From contig JAAKFL010000024.1 of NCBI GenBank assembly GCA_011065065.1, positions 1 through 15,733 on the forward strand: a stretch of DNA of 15,733 nucleotides, in the 5' to 3' direction. The notes beneath the pieces are model-generated. The model was not told the DNA's origin and did no database searches. It worked only from the letters and a program-made list of their open reading frames with translations. A program made the translations under genes and the position numbers. Shown here piece after piece: positions 1-6,953 of the stretch; the first letter of the stretch is position 1; the number at the start of each line of letters is the position of its first letter. Source of the stretch: Chlamydiota bacterium (lineage in GTDB: Bacteria > Chlamydiota > Chlamydiia > Chlamydiales > SLFE01).

Positions 1-4
1 TAAA

Positions 5-81
5 TCACCACAGAGGTCGCAGAGAACTCAGAGAGAATCTCATTATTTCTTTCTCTGTGTTCTCTGCGACCTCTGTGGTGA
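5..81. repeat. Long hairpin of the 'ccacagaggtcgcagag' repeat family
   Basis: The two arms, 5-34 and 52-81, are reverse complements at 29 of 30 positions, with a 17-nt loop. The arms carry the accacagaggtcgcagagaac word. A shorter relative (gtgatctctgtggtgatt) occurs near 2067-2084. The hairpin lies upstream of tal and could end transcription of whatever gene precedes the window, but there is no clean T-run after it, so a dispersed palindromic repeat is the safer description. Confidence 0.8.
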
Positions 82-153
82 AATTATATTTTATCAACAA
101 ATTTTCCAGCGGGAATTGCTGCAAAAACGGCTAATTTTGTCTTTGCACTTTAT

Positions 154-180
154 TTGATTCGTGGTAGTTTTTTTTATAAA
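154..180 (+). promoter_or_regulatory. Possible tal promoter
   Basis: TTGATT at 154-159 and TATAAA at 175-180 are separated by 15 nt, about 35 nt upstream of the tal start. The surrounding DNA is very AT-rich and a second TATAAA lies at 182-187, so the assignment is weak. Confidence 0.25.
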
Positions 181-216
181 ATATAAAGTAGAGAGGATAC
201 CTTACAGGAGAGGATT

Positions 217-1173
217 ATGAGTAAACTTGACAACCTAAAAAAATATACAACGGTCGTTGCTGATACCGGAGATTTTGATTCGATTAAAGAGTATCATCCT
301 CAGGATGCGACAACCAACCCATCATTGATTTTAGAAGCAGCGGATAAGCCCCAATACCGACATCTATTGGATGAGGCGATTTCTCATAGTGAGGAAAAAG
401 GGCGTAACGAAAAGCATCGTCTCGAGCTGTTAATTGACAAAATATTTGTCAATTTTGGTGTTGAGATCCTTAAAATTGTCCCTGGTCGTGTTTCAACAGA
501 AGTGGATGCGCGTTTATCCTTTGATGTGGAAGGGAGCATTCGAAAAGCTCACAACCTTATAGCTCTTTATGAAAAAGCGGGAATTTCGCGGGATCGCATC
601 TTGATCAAATTGGCATCTACATGGGAAGGGGCAGTTGCTTGTCGCCAGTTGGAGAAAGAGGGTATTCACTGTAATATGACCTTAATGTTCAGTCTTGCGC
701 AAGCGGTGGCCGCTGCTGAAGCAGGATGCACTCTGATGTCTCCGTTTGTGGGCCGGATTCGTGACTGGTACCTGAAGCATGAAGGGCACGATTTTGAACC
801 CCACGAGGATCCTGGAGTCCTATCAGTCAATGAAATTTATCATTATTTAAAACATTTTGACTATAAATCTCAGGTGATGGGAGCGAGCTTTAGAAATTCA
901 GGTGAAATTTTAGAGCTTTGCGGCTGTGACTTACTCACGATTTCTCCGAAGTTTTTGGAGGAATTAGCGAAAACTGAGGGTGAAGTCCCCAGAAAATTAG
1001 ATCCTGAAAAAGCCAAATCTCAATCGATAGACCGCATAGAAATTGACGAAAAAGCTTTTAGATATTTGGTCAATGACAACGCGATGGCGATTGAAAAACT
1101 TGCTGAAGGAATCCGTAAGTTTGCCAGTGCCACGATCGAACTTGAGGCAGAGCTTAAAAAAATCTCTGTGTAG
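217..1173 (+). CDS. tal: Transaldolase (TalB type)
   Basis: Transaldolase moves a dihydroxyacetone unit between sugar phosphates (sedoheptulose 7-phosphate plus glyceraldehyde 3-phosphate to erythrose 4-phosphate plus fructose 6-phosphate) in the non-oxidative pentose phosphate pathway, in the cytoplasm. The 318-residue protein matches the length of E. coli TalB (317). Seen directly: the N-terminal VVADTGD motif with the acid D16, the DATTNPSLIL stretch at 30-39, STEVDARLSF at 93-102, the Schiff-base lysine K131 in ILIKLASTWEG, the SPFVGRIRDWY segment, and MGASFRN near residue 222. The start is fixed by a purine-rich ribosome site (AGGAGAGG, 206-213) just before the ATG. folE follows after 33 nt and may be co-transcribed. 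Nothing looks truncated or mutated, and the enzyme should be active. Confidence 0.97.
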   Translation: MSKLDNLKKYTTVVADTGDFDSIKEYHPQDATTNPSLILEAADKPQYRHLLDEAISHSEEKGRNEKHRLELLIDKIFVNFGVEILKIVPGRVSTEVDARLSFDVEGSIRKAHNLIALYEKAGISRDRILIKLASTWEGAVACRQLEKEGIHCNMTLMFSLAQAVAAAEAGCTLMSPFVGRIRDWYLKHEGHDFEPHEDPGVLSVNEIYHYLKHFDYKSQVMGASFRNSGEILELCGCDLLTISPKFLEELAKTEGEVPRKLDPEKAKSQSIDRIEIDEKAFRYLVNDNAMAIEKLAEGIRKFASATIELEAELKKISV

Positions 1174-1206
1174 TCAAACAATTCTTCCATCCTTATAATT
1201 AGTGAT

Positions 1207-1752
1207 ATGGAAGAAAATTATCGGCAGATTTTAAGGGAGATTGGCGAAGATCTAGAGCGTCCGGGTCTTGAAAAAACTCCCTTTCGTTGTGCGAAAGCCA
1301 TGGAGTTCTTAACGCGCGGCTATCGAATGGACGTGAAAGAGGTTATCAATTCGGCTCTTTTTCCTTCTGATGCCGACGAAATGATCATTATCAAAGATAT
1401 TGAATTATATTCTTTGTGTGAGCACCACATGCTCCCCTTCTTCGGGAAGTGTCACATTGGGTACATCCCAAGTGGGTATGTTTTGGGTCTTTCAAAACTC
1501 GCCAGAATTGTGGATGTGTTTGCAAGGCGCCTTCAGGTGCAAGAGAATCTGACGATCGAGATCGCGAAAACCATTATGGAGCATACAAAAGCTGATGGAG
1601 TGGGAGTCATCATTGAAGCGAAGCACCTCTGTATGATGATGCGGGGTGTTGAGAAGCAGAATTCGGAGATGAAGACCTCTTGCATGCTCGGTTCATTCAA
1701 GAGCCAGAGTCAGACGCGATCAGAATTCCTCAAACTTGTCTTAAATACCTAA
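1207..1752 (+). CDS. folE: GTP cyclohydrolase I
   Basis: Converts GTP to 7,8-dihydroneopterin triphosphate plus formate, the first step of tetrahydrofolate (or biopterin/queuosine) synthesis; a cytoplasmic decamer in the known family. The 181-residue protein lacks the longer N-terminal region of E. coli FolE and resembles the compact bacterial form. The zinc ligands are visible as C71 and H74 in SLCEHHMLPFFG and C142 in AKHLCMMMRGV. H73 and H140 match the catalytic histidines. The substrate-binding SKLARIVDVFARR block lies at 96-108. The C-terminal QNSEMKTSCMLG stretch is also typical. The ATG at 1207 has no good ribosome site, and since it lies 33 nt after tal it may depend on upstream translation. 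No truncation or lost key residue was found. Confidence 0.96.
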   Translation: MEENYRQILREIGEDLERPGLEKTPFRCAKAMEFLTRGYRMDVKEVINSALFPSDADEMIIIKDIELYSLCEHHMLPFFGKCHIGYIPSGYVLGLSKLARIVDVFARRLQVQENLTIEIAKTIMEHTKADGVGVIIEAKHLCMMMRGVEKQNSEMKTSCMLGSFKSQSQTRSEFLKLVLNT

Positions 1753-1786
1753 GTTCAAAGATTCTTTTTTGAAACATATCTAAAAA

Positions 1787-2033
1787 ATTTAACCGCGAAG
1801 ACCGCGAAGATCGCGAAGATACGCGAAGACTGGAGCAATCATAATGATTTTCCGATGAACGTGTCCGATTTGAAGTTTCAAAATGGAGCAAATTTTACAT
1901 TTATAAATATTTCATATTTTTAAGGTAAGTTTTACTATATATAACCTCTTTACGCAGTAGATTTAAAAAAACAATTGAAGTTGGTCTGTTTCTTCGCGCA
2001 TCTTCGCGGTCTTCGCAATCTTCGCGGTTAAAT
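1787..2033. repeat. Inverted pair of 9-nt 'cgcgaagac' repeat tracts
   Basis: The left tract (1787-1830) starts atttaaccgcgaaga and repeats a cgcgaaga(c/t) unit about four times. The right tract (1988-2033) is its inverted counterpart, ending cttcgcggttaaat. Related tracts occur at 5094-5133 and 14295-14337. The tracts are not CRISPR repeats: there are no unique spacers between units. Confidence 0.8.
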
Positions 2034-2129
2034 ATTAAAGCCACCAAAATCCTAAATTTGTTTCGGTGATCTCTGTGGTGATTTTTTGTTGTCAAGAAAA
2101 AGATGTGTAGAATTGTAAGGGCTTGCGGC

Positions 2130-2149
2130 CATCTGTGTTCATCTGCGGC
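2130..2149. repeat. 'catctgtgttcatctgcggc' repeat fragment
   Basis: A single copy of a short word (catctgtgttcatctgcggc) that, as I recall, recurs between genes in many bacterial genomes alongside the other spacer families seen here. No second arm was found in the window. It sits about 45 nt upstream of the permease start. Confidence 0.4.
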
Positions 2150-2195
2150 TAAAATCCGATTTCCTCAAAAATCATGGTTATGCTAGAAAGACGAT

Positions 2196-3239
2196 ATGAC
2201 GAACCATAAGCTCCTAAACTTCACGCTTTCGGCAATTCTTCTCACACTTTTCTTTCTCCTCCTTTATTTCGGCCACTCCCTGCTCGTTCCATTTGTTGTA
2301 GCCGTTGTCATCTGGTATCTTATTGTTAACTTTGTCGACGCCCTAGAAAATATTCCCTATATTGGACGTTATATACCCAAATGGATTGCCTTCATCCTAG
2401 CCATCGTTGTGGCTTTTGCGGTGATCTATTTCATATTTAACTTGGTCTCTAACAATATTACGGAACTCATCAACATCGCTCCGAGCTATCAAGAACGCTT
2501 TCTCAAAGTAAAAGATCAACTCTTTGCATTTTTCAATATCAAAACACAACCTGATTTCAGCCAAGTATTCGAGAATTTTAACATGATCTCCCTCCTCTCC
2601 TCTGCCGCAGGAATTATGGCAGACTTTGGACGGAATTTATTCATCATCCTCATTTATGTTCTGTTTTTGCTCCTTGAACACAACTCATTTGACCAAAAGC
2701 TTTCGTTTTTGATCCGAGACCCTCAAAAATTAGCGTCGGCAAGAAACATGTTGAACAAAATTACTGTTCAAATTCAATCTTATCTAAAAATTAAAGCTTT
2801 GATGGGAATGATAACTGCAGGATGTAGTTATATCATTTTGTTGGTAGTCGGAGTCGACTTTGCCGATTTTTGGGCGTTGTTGATTTTTATTTTTAACTTT
2901 ATCCCGAATATTGGGTCGATTTTAGCCACGATTTTACCCTGCCTATTGACTCTTATCCAATTTGACAGTTTTACTCCCTTTTTCATCGTCACACTCAGCT
3001 TATCAGCTGTTCAATTTACCATCGGAAACTTTCTAGAGCCCCGGCTCATGGGGAAATCATTTAATTTGAGTCCCCTAGTCATTATTCTTGGCCTTGCCGT
3101 TTGGGGTTATCTCTGGGGAATTGTCGGGATGTTGTTGTGCGTTCCCATTATGGTGATTGTCAATATTATTTTTGCAAACTTCCCTGGGACAAAACCAATT
3201 TCCATTCTGATGTCTGCGACAGGTGACATCGAAGATTAA
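2196..3239 (+). CDS. AI-2E/PerM-family membrane permease
   Basis: A 347-residue inner-membrane protein of the AI-2 exporter-like (PerM/YdiK/TqsA) superfamily. Characterised members export small molecules such as autoinducer-2 or act in sodium or proton antiport, so the substrate cannot be assigned. Hydrophobic segments lie near 8-26, 29-48, 62-84, 147-160, 202-220, 224-255, 260-280 and 292-328, with a soluble stretch about 86-145. Family hallmarks are seen: NFIPNIGS at 234-241, the EPRLMGKSFNLSP segment at 281-293, and the glycine-rich last helices (WGYLWGIVGMLLCVP). Length is typical. The start at 2196 has only a weak GAAAG ribosome site. The gene ends just before a hairpin (3242-3317) that separates it from the convergent F-box gene. 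Confidence 0.9.
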   Translation: MTNHKLLNFTLSAILLTLFFLLLYFGHSLLVPFVVAVVIWYLIVNFVDALENIPYIGRYIPKWIAFILAIVVAFAVIYFIFNLVSNNITELINIAPSYQERFLKVKDQLFAFFNIKTQPDFSQVFENFNMISLLSSAAGIMADFGRNLFIILIYVLFLLLEHNSFDQKLSFLIRDPQKLASARNMLNKITVQIQSYLKIKALMGMITAGCSYIILLVVGVDFADFWALLIFIFNFIPNIGSILATILPCLLTLIQFDSFTPFFIVTLSLSAVQFTIGNFLEPRLMGKSFNLSPLVIILGLAVWGYLWGIVGMLLCVPIMVIVNIIFANFPGTKPISILMSATGDIED

Positions 3240-3241
3240 TA

Positions 3242-3317
3242 TATACCGATCGTGTTTAAAAATCGGTTTTTGGCAAAGAGAAAGCCAAAATCCCGATTTT
3301 TTAAACACGATCAGTAT
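3242..3317. terminator. Hairpin of the GATCG family, probable two-way terminator
   Basis: Outer arms 3243-3258 and 3302-3317 pair with one mismatch, inner arms (aaaatcgg, ttttggc and their complements) extend the stem, and the loop is about 9 nt. It lies between the ends of two convergent genes, and runs of T and A flank the stem, as expected for a terminator on both strands. The stop codon of the F-box gene (3311-3313) lies inside the right arm. A second, perfect member of the family is at 10431-10478. Confidence 0.65.
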
Positions 3318-4036
3318 CGATACATCCAATACAAAAAAGACGATAAGGTTCCAAGGGCGACACCTGCAATGACATACGCTTTGTATATTTGTGCGTAGAG
3401 ATCCATTTTAGTTTCATGACCGACAATTTTAAGAAGGTAAATTTCCTCATATTTTAATAATTTAAGGATCTCATCCTTGATATTGGGATCGCCGAAATAA
3501 ATTCTCATTCCTTTCATTAAGAAAAAACCCAGATCAGAAATATTACGGATAGATATGCGTTTTTCTAGTTTTTTAAAGAGACCACTGCAATCGACTTCAT
3601 GGGGATCTAACGACACACTGGTAAACATTAATTGATTATGTATCCAAATTTTTTCTGACATGTACGAACGAATTGTTTCCAAATCCAGCTCATTTGCATA
3701 GATCTTATTTTTTATATCCTGATAGTAATAATATAATGCGATTTCTAAAATTTGATTCCAACTGTCCCATGCAGGGTATGGCTTGAAATATCTGGTATCT
3801 TCTTCCATCCCCTCAATCTTTTCGTTTAAATTTTGTAAATAACTGCGTAGTGGTTTTAAGATCAGTTTAGATGAAAGATGATACCACTGTCTATTGACAT
3901 TCATGGTAGAGAACAGGTCACGGGTTTCAAATTTTTGAAAAATAGAGTGGGCAATTTCACAGGGAATTTCTGGAACACTTGATGTCTCATCACAAAATGC
4001 TATCGTCATATCGCGATATTGAACACGTAAATCCAT
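3311..4036 (-). CDS. F-box-like protein with C-terminal membrane anchor
   Basis: Residues about 21-62 (241-residue form) read as a divergent F-box: the pattern VPEIPCEIAHSIFQKF, then RDLFSTMNVNRQWYHLSS, keeps the spaced Pro, Ile/Phe, Leu, Val-x-x-x-Trp positions. F-boxes bind Skp1 in eukaryotic SCF ubiquitin ligases, and bacterial ones are usually secreted effectors (established knowledge). The middle is helical and rich in Tyr, Lys and Glu, with no recognised domain. The last about 25 residues contain one hydrophobic helix (AYVIAGVALGTLSSFLYWMY) followed only by RY, which looks like a tail anchor. No N-terminal signal peptide. The ATG at 4036 is preferred over a GTG at 4039 because AGGG lies 8 nt upstream of it. 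Alternative: a membrane protein with chance F-box similarity. Confidence 0.7.
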   Translation of the reverse strand: MDLRVQYRDMTIAFCDETSSVPEIPCEIAHSIFQKFETRDLFSTMNVNRQWYHLSSKLILKPLRSYLQNLNEKIEGMEEDTRYFKPYPAWDSWNQILEIALYYYYQDIKNKIYANELDLETIRSYMSEKIWIHNQLMFTSVSLDPHEVDCSGLFKKLEKRISIRNISDLGFFLMKGMRIYFGDPNIKDEILKLLKYEEIYLLKIVGHETKMDLYAQIYKAYVIAGVALGTLSSFLYWMYRY

Positions 4037-4121
4037 CACAAATACCCTAAATCATCATTCATATTACCTTTTAACTTTTTTTTTGAAAATTAAATTTCTC
4101 GATTTTTAAAGAGATTTTTCG

Positions 4122-4127
4122 TATAAT
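4122..4127 (+). promoter_or_regulatory. Possible -10 box before the phosphoesterase gene
   Basis: A perfect TATAAT lies 16 nt before the ATG at 4144, in the AT-rich gap between divergent genes. No convincing -35 box was found, and transcription starting here would leave a leader of only about 10 nt overlapping the ribosome site, so this may be chance. Confidence 0.3.
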
Positions 4128-4143
4128 CCTCTAAGAGGTATCT

Positions 4144-5079
4144 ATGAGATTTTCATTTTTTCTATTGTTTTTGATCCCATTCCACATGGGATTTTGTTCC
4201 ATTGACGAACAACAGTTTCACAAGGCTGAAGGACGTGAATATAAAGGTCTCACTTATGAGGAAGAAGGACGGTGGAATGAACCTTTCTTTTTTATCCAAA
4301 TGGCCGATTGTCAATTAGGAATGTTCGATCACGACCTGTGTTGGGATAAGGAAATTCTCCTTTTAGAACAAGCAGTAGATCATATCAACCGCCTTCGCCC
4401 CAAATTTGTGATTGTCTGTGGAGATTTAACGAATGCCAAGCCATTTAAGAAGGCCTATGATGAGCAGGTTTATGATTATAAACGAATCATGTCGCGCGTT
4501 TCCCATGACATCCCATTAGTGTGTGTCTGCGGGAACCATGACGTGGGCAACAAGCCCTCAGCGAAAAAGATAAAAGCTTATGAAGATAATTTTGGAAGCC
4601 ATTACTTTTCCTTTTGGGTGGGAGGGGTTCAATGTTTTACCTTAAATTCATCTCTATTTTTTAATCCTTCGAAAGCTGAGGAGATGTTTCGGGAGCAGAG
4701 AGAGTGGATTGAAACGGAATTAGTGAAAACTTTGTCGCTCAATCCCAAGCATCGTCTTGTCTTTACACATCACCCATGGTTTATCCGGGATCCAGAGAAG
4801 CTTTCCCTTCCGATTTTTGAAATTCCCCTTGAAAGGAGAATGGATATCATGAACTTGCTTGTGGATCAAAATGTGACTGCATGTTTCGCAGGACATTATC
4901 ACAGAAATGCTTATGGCGTTTACAAGGGGATGGAAGTGGTGACAACCAGTGCACTTGGGAAGCCGATTGGGAAGGATCCATCAGGATTTCGGATTGTGAA
5001 GGTCTTTGAAGATAGGGTTGAGCATGAGTACTTTGGAATTGACGAAGTCCCTGAGAGTGTGAGTCTTCAATCTGAGTGA
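4144..5079 (+). CDS. Secreted CPPED1-like metallophosphoesterase
   Basis: A calcineurin-like phosphoesterase of 311 residues. Metal-site motifs are in order: D55-x-Q57 (MADCQLG), GDLTN with D94, GNHD at 130-133, H209 in FTHHPW, and GHYHRN with H251 and H253. Q57 in place of the usual first-motif histidine, together with YFSFWVGG at 154-161 and the AGHYHRNAYG and EYFGIDE segments, closely resembles eukaryotic CPPED1 (CSTP1), a Ser/Thr phosphatase (similarity from memory). Residues 1-18 form a signal peptide ending in MGFCS, and a Cys near the cleavage site could make it a lipoprotein. The start is fixed by AGAGG at 4134-4138. It could act in the periplasm or be secreted into the host; the substrate is unknown. 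Confidence 0.88.
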   Translation: MRFSFFLLFLIPFHMGFCSIDEQQFHKAEGREYKGLTYEEEGRWNEPFFFIQMADCQLGMFDHDLCWDKEILLLEQAVDHINRLRPKFVIVCGDLTNAKPFKKAYDEQVYDYKRIMSRVSHDIPLVCVCGNHDVGNKPSAKKIKAYEDNFGSHYFSFWVGGVQCFTLNSSLFFNPSKAEEMFREQREWIETELVKTLSLNPKHRLVFTHHPWFIRDPEKLSLPIFEIPLERRMDIMNLLVDQNVTACFAGHYHRNAYGVYKGMEVVTTSALGKPIGKDPSGFRIVKVFEDRVEHEYFGIDEVPESVSLQSE

Positions 5080-5093
5080 CTTATACAATTTTT

Positions 5094-5133
5094 ACCGCGA
5101 AGCTCGCGAAGACCGCGAAGATGCGCGAAGACA
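5094..5133. repeat. 'cgcgaagac' repeat tract
   Basis: About four units of the 9-nt repeat, introduced by taccgcgaagctcgcgaag. The sequence directly after it (gaccggatcata-like, ggaaccgatcata) resembles the sequence after the tract at 1787-1830 (ggagcaatcata), suggesting both are ends of a larger related element. No inverted partner tract was found nearby. Confidence 0.75.
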
Positions 5134-5219
5134 GGAACCGATCATAGCGACTTTATGATAAACATTTCCTCCTAAATAACAAAATTGCACGTCACTTATT
5201 ATTAACAATTTAAAAAAAA

Positions 5220-5306
5220 CATCCTGTCCATCCTTACAATCCTTTTTATCCTGTTTTCCTGTGCTAAAAAAAACAGGATAAAAGGATAGTAAGGATGGAC
5301 AGGATG
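5220..5306. repeat. 'catcctgtcc' palindromic element, copy 1
   Basis: The left arm (5220-5256) begins catcctgtccatccttac, and the right arm (5271-5306) is its reverse complement apart from one mismatch and a one-base indel. The loop carries tcctgtgctaaaaa. The reverse complement of the element at 7657-7761 aligns along the whole length including the loop, so the two are copies of one element in opposite orientation. Confidence 0.85.
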
Positions 5307-5382
5307 TGGTTAAATTTGATTAAGCCTTTACGATTAAGGTGAAAATGAGTTAATAACAGGCTATAACTCATGGAGGATCAGT

Positions 5383-5691
5383 ATGAGATTTATTCCTCTT
5401 GTCTTTTTAACAGCTCTTCTTGCATCAAGCTCTGTTTCCGGAGCTTTAACACCCTTTTACCAAAGCACTTCAGAAATTGATGCGATCCTTGAAAATGATG
5501 ATCTTCAAGAAAACTTAGGAACAACAAGGCTCATCACAGCCATCGTCAAAAATGAAAAAGGTTGGCTTATTCAAAACGACACCTACGAAGTTCAAGTCAA
5601 TGTCCAATATGAATATTCTGGGAAACTCGGCCCAGTAAATTTTGAACTTTCATTCGAAGAACCACAAAAAATCAAAAAATCCAATGGCTAG
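5383..5691 (+). CDS. Small exported protein, family not recognised
   Basis: A 102-residue protein with a clear signal peptide: MRFIP, a hydrophobic core to about residue 16, then a probable cleavage after VSG (residue 20). The mature part is about 80 residues, acidic to neutral, with a helical stretch (STSEIDAILENDDLQENLG) followed by beta-like segments ending in EYSGKLGPVNFELSFEEP. No cysteines and no lipobox, so it is probably a soluble periplasmic or outer-membrane-facing protein. The start is fixed by GGAGG at 5372-5376. The stop codon lies inside the start of the next gene (8-nt overlap), so the two are translationally coupled and likely work together. I do not recognise the family. Confidence 0.85.
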   Translation: MRFIPLVFLTALLASSSVSGALTPFYQSTSEIDAILENDDLQENLGTTRLITAIVKNEKGWLIQNDTYEVQVNVQYEYSGKLGPVNFELSFEEPQKIKKSNG

Positions 5692-6922
5692 GAATCGCTT
5701 ACATACCATCAAATTCGGTTTTGCTCTACCAATGATATTCATCTTCATTCTCATGATCACCATTAACTTGCTCATCGATGGAATGCGAGATGGATTCATC
5801 ATCGACACGGTCGGGATGACTTTTTTGACAGAGGCGAAGGCAGGAGTCTATATTCTCGGATTTTTTGTGTTTCTCATACTCATTTCAATTGCTAAACGCG
5901 TCGCTTTGCACAAGATTATTCTCACAGTCTTCCTTGGCTTCCCTCTACTGATTGGATTTTTTGGACTCGTGCTGGTTCCATTGATTCCCGATAATGAACA
6001 GACAAGCCTACTTCTTCGTTATTGGCCCATTGCAGGTTATTATATTCTAACCTCTTTCTGGATGGCTGGCTCTTTCTTTTTCTTTTGGGCATTCGGCAAT
6101 AATCACTTTTCGTTTCGACAAGCGGGTTATTATTACCCCATACTTCTCATGCTCTCTCTCTTTATGAGTCTCTTCGTCAAAAACTATTTTGATTCTATTC
6201 TTGTCCAGTATACCAATCTTCCTATGAAATTTGCTGTAGTCAATGCCTTGGTATTCGTGATTGGGCTCGTTATTTTTGTGGTCTACTTTTTGATGAGCCG
6301 AAACCTGCCAAATATCCAACATGAATTAGATTCAAGAAGCGATGAGATCGATAAGTTATTTGGAGTCAGATATCTGATAACCATTGGGATGATCGCATTT
6401 GCAATAAGCTATCTGGCGGTGTATTCTTCTGAAGCATTTGGTAAGATCGCTCCGCTGGATCAATTGACTTCAACCATTCAGACCTGGCAATTGGTCACCA
6501 TTTACCTGTTAGCCCCACTGGCTTTTGTTTTGTATATCCTTCGTGGAAAAGGATGGCGTTACACAGCCTATTCTGTGGCCTTCTTTGTCATCATATCTTT
6601 TTTTGCGTCTTGGGTGACGGTTCAATATAGCAACGGGTTTTCTCTGCTTGGAGCTGGTATTTACAACGTATTGATGTCCGGGTTGTTGGCCCCTTTTATT
6701 CTCATTTTAAAGGAAATGTCTTTTATCGCAGTTCCGAAAGAGACAAGATTTTTTACAAAAACCTGGGTCGATATTTTCTTTATGGGAGCCGGCATGGCCG
6801 TTGCCAACTTGTTCTTCGCACCTTTGACTGTCTTGATCCTGATTGTGTATGTGGTTGCTATCCACATGACTGGACTTCGAATAGAAAAATTTGCCCCCTA
6901 TAAGAAATTTAAACCTAGGTAA
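5684..6922 (+). CDS. Divergent ATP:ADP translocase (NTT/Tlc)-like membrane protein
   Basis: A 412-residue integral membrane protein with about 11-12 hydrophobic segments. Several stretches resemble nucleotide transporters of Chlamydia, Rickettsia and plastids (from memory): an LxDGMRDGFIIDTVG-like region at 30-44 where those have LRDTKDTLVV, the YYILTSFWMAGSFFFFWAFGNN block at 119-140, and KEMSFIAVP with KETRFFTKTWVD at 343-363, matching their KEMAYIPLD and KGKAAIDVV region. Canonical members are about 500 residues, so this one is shorter, and the RDTKD lysine is missing. It may be a degenerate or re-purposed transporter; nucleotides are not an assured substrate. The ATG at 5684 overlaps the stop of the upstream exported-protein gene by 8 nt and has no ribosome site of its own, which implies coupled translation. 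Confidence 0.65.
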   Translation: MARNRLHTIKFGFALPMIFIFILMITINLLIDGMRDGFIIDTVGMTFLTEAKAGVYILGFFVFLILISIAKRVALHKIILTVFLGFPLLIGFFGLVLVPLIPDNEQTSLLLRYWPIAGYYILTSFWMAGSFFFFWAFGNNHFSFRQAGYYYPILLMLSLFMSLFVKNYFDSILVQYTNLPMKFAVVNALVFVIGLVIFVVYFLMSRNLPNIQHELDSRSDEIDKLFGVRYLITIGMIAFAISYLAVYSSEAFGKIAPLDQLTSTIQTWQLVTIYLLAPLAFVLYILRGKGWRYTAYSVAFFVIISFFASWVTVQYSNGFSLLGAGIYNVLMSGLLAPFILILKEMSFIAVPKETRFFTKTWVDIFFMGAGMAVANLFFAPLTVLILIVYVVAIHMTGLRIEKFAPYKKFKPR

Positions 6923-6953
6923 AAAAACAAACCGCAGTATAGAGGGATTAATT

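Larger units (their letters stand above)
1753..2195. other. 443-nt non-coding spacer built from short repeats
   Basis: No credible gene was found here. The spacer holds an inverted pair of 'cgcgaagac' repeats (1787-1830 and 1988-2033) around a 157-nt AT-rich core, then a fragment of the ccacagag family (about 2058-2084) and one of the 'catctgtgttcatctgcggc' family (2130-2149). Translation of the repeats gives low-complexity Arg-Glu-Asp strings, which explains the open frames here. The leader of the downstream permease gene occupies the last about 40 nt. Confidence 0.75.
5080..5382. other. 303-nt non-coding spacer with two repeat elements
   Basis: No gene is visible. It holds a 'cgcgaagac' tract (5094-5133), an AT-rich stretch with nothing recognisable (5134-5217), a complete 'catcctgtcc' palindrome (5220-5306) and the leader of the next gene, whose ribosome site GGAGG is at 5372-5376. 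Confidence 0.7.

Noticed and set aside
1787..2033. CRISPR-like look of the spaced repeats
   Set aside because: The units are 9 nt, directly abutting and without unique spacers; no cas gene is present.
1901..2095. 64-residue open frame on the minus strand
   Set aside because: It is largely a translation of the cgcgaagac and ccacagag repeats (REDCEDRED-like), has no ribosome site and no family.
3075..3329. 84-residue minus-strand open frame
   Set aside because: It lies antisense to the end of the permease gene and across the hairpin; low-complexity His/Asn-rich product.
5642..5683. Upstream TTG start of the translocase-like gene
   Set aside because: It would add a lysine-rich tail inside the preceding gene; the ATG at 5684 with an 8-nt stop overlap is a typical coupled start.
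6891..6953. Longer start of the second F-box gene
   Set aside because: It would overlap the translocase-like gene, and a good AGAGGG ribosome site supports the ATG at 6954.
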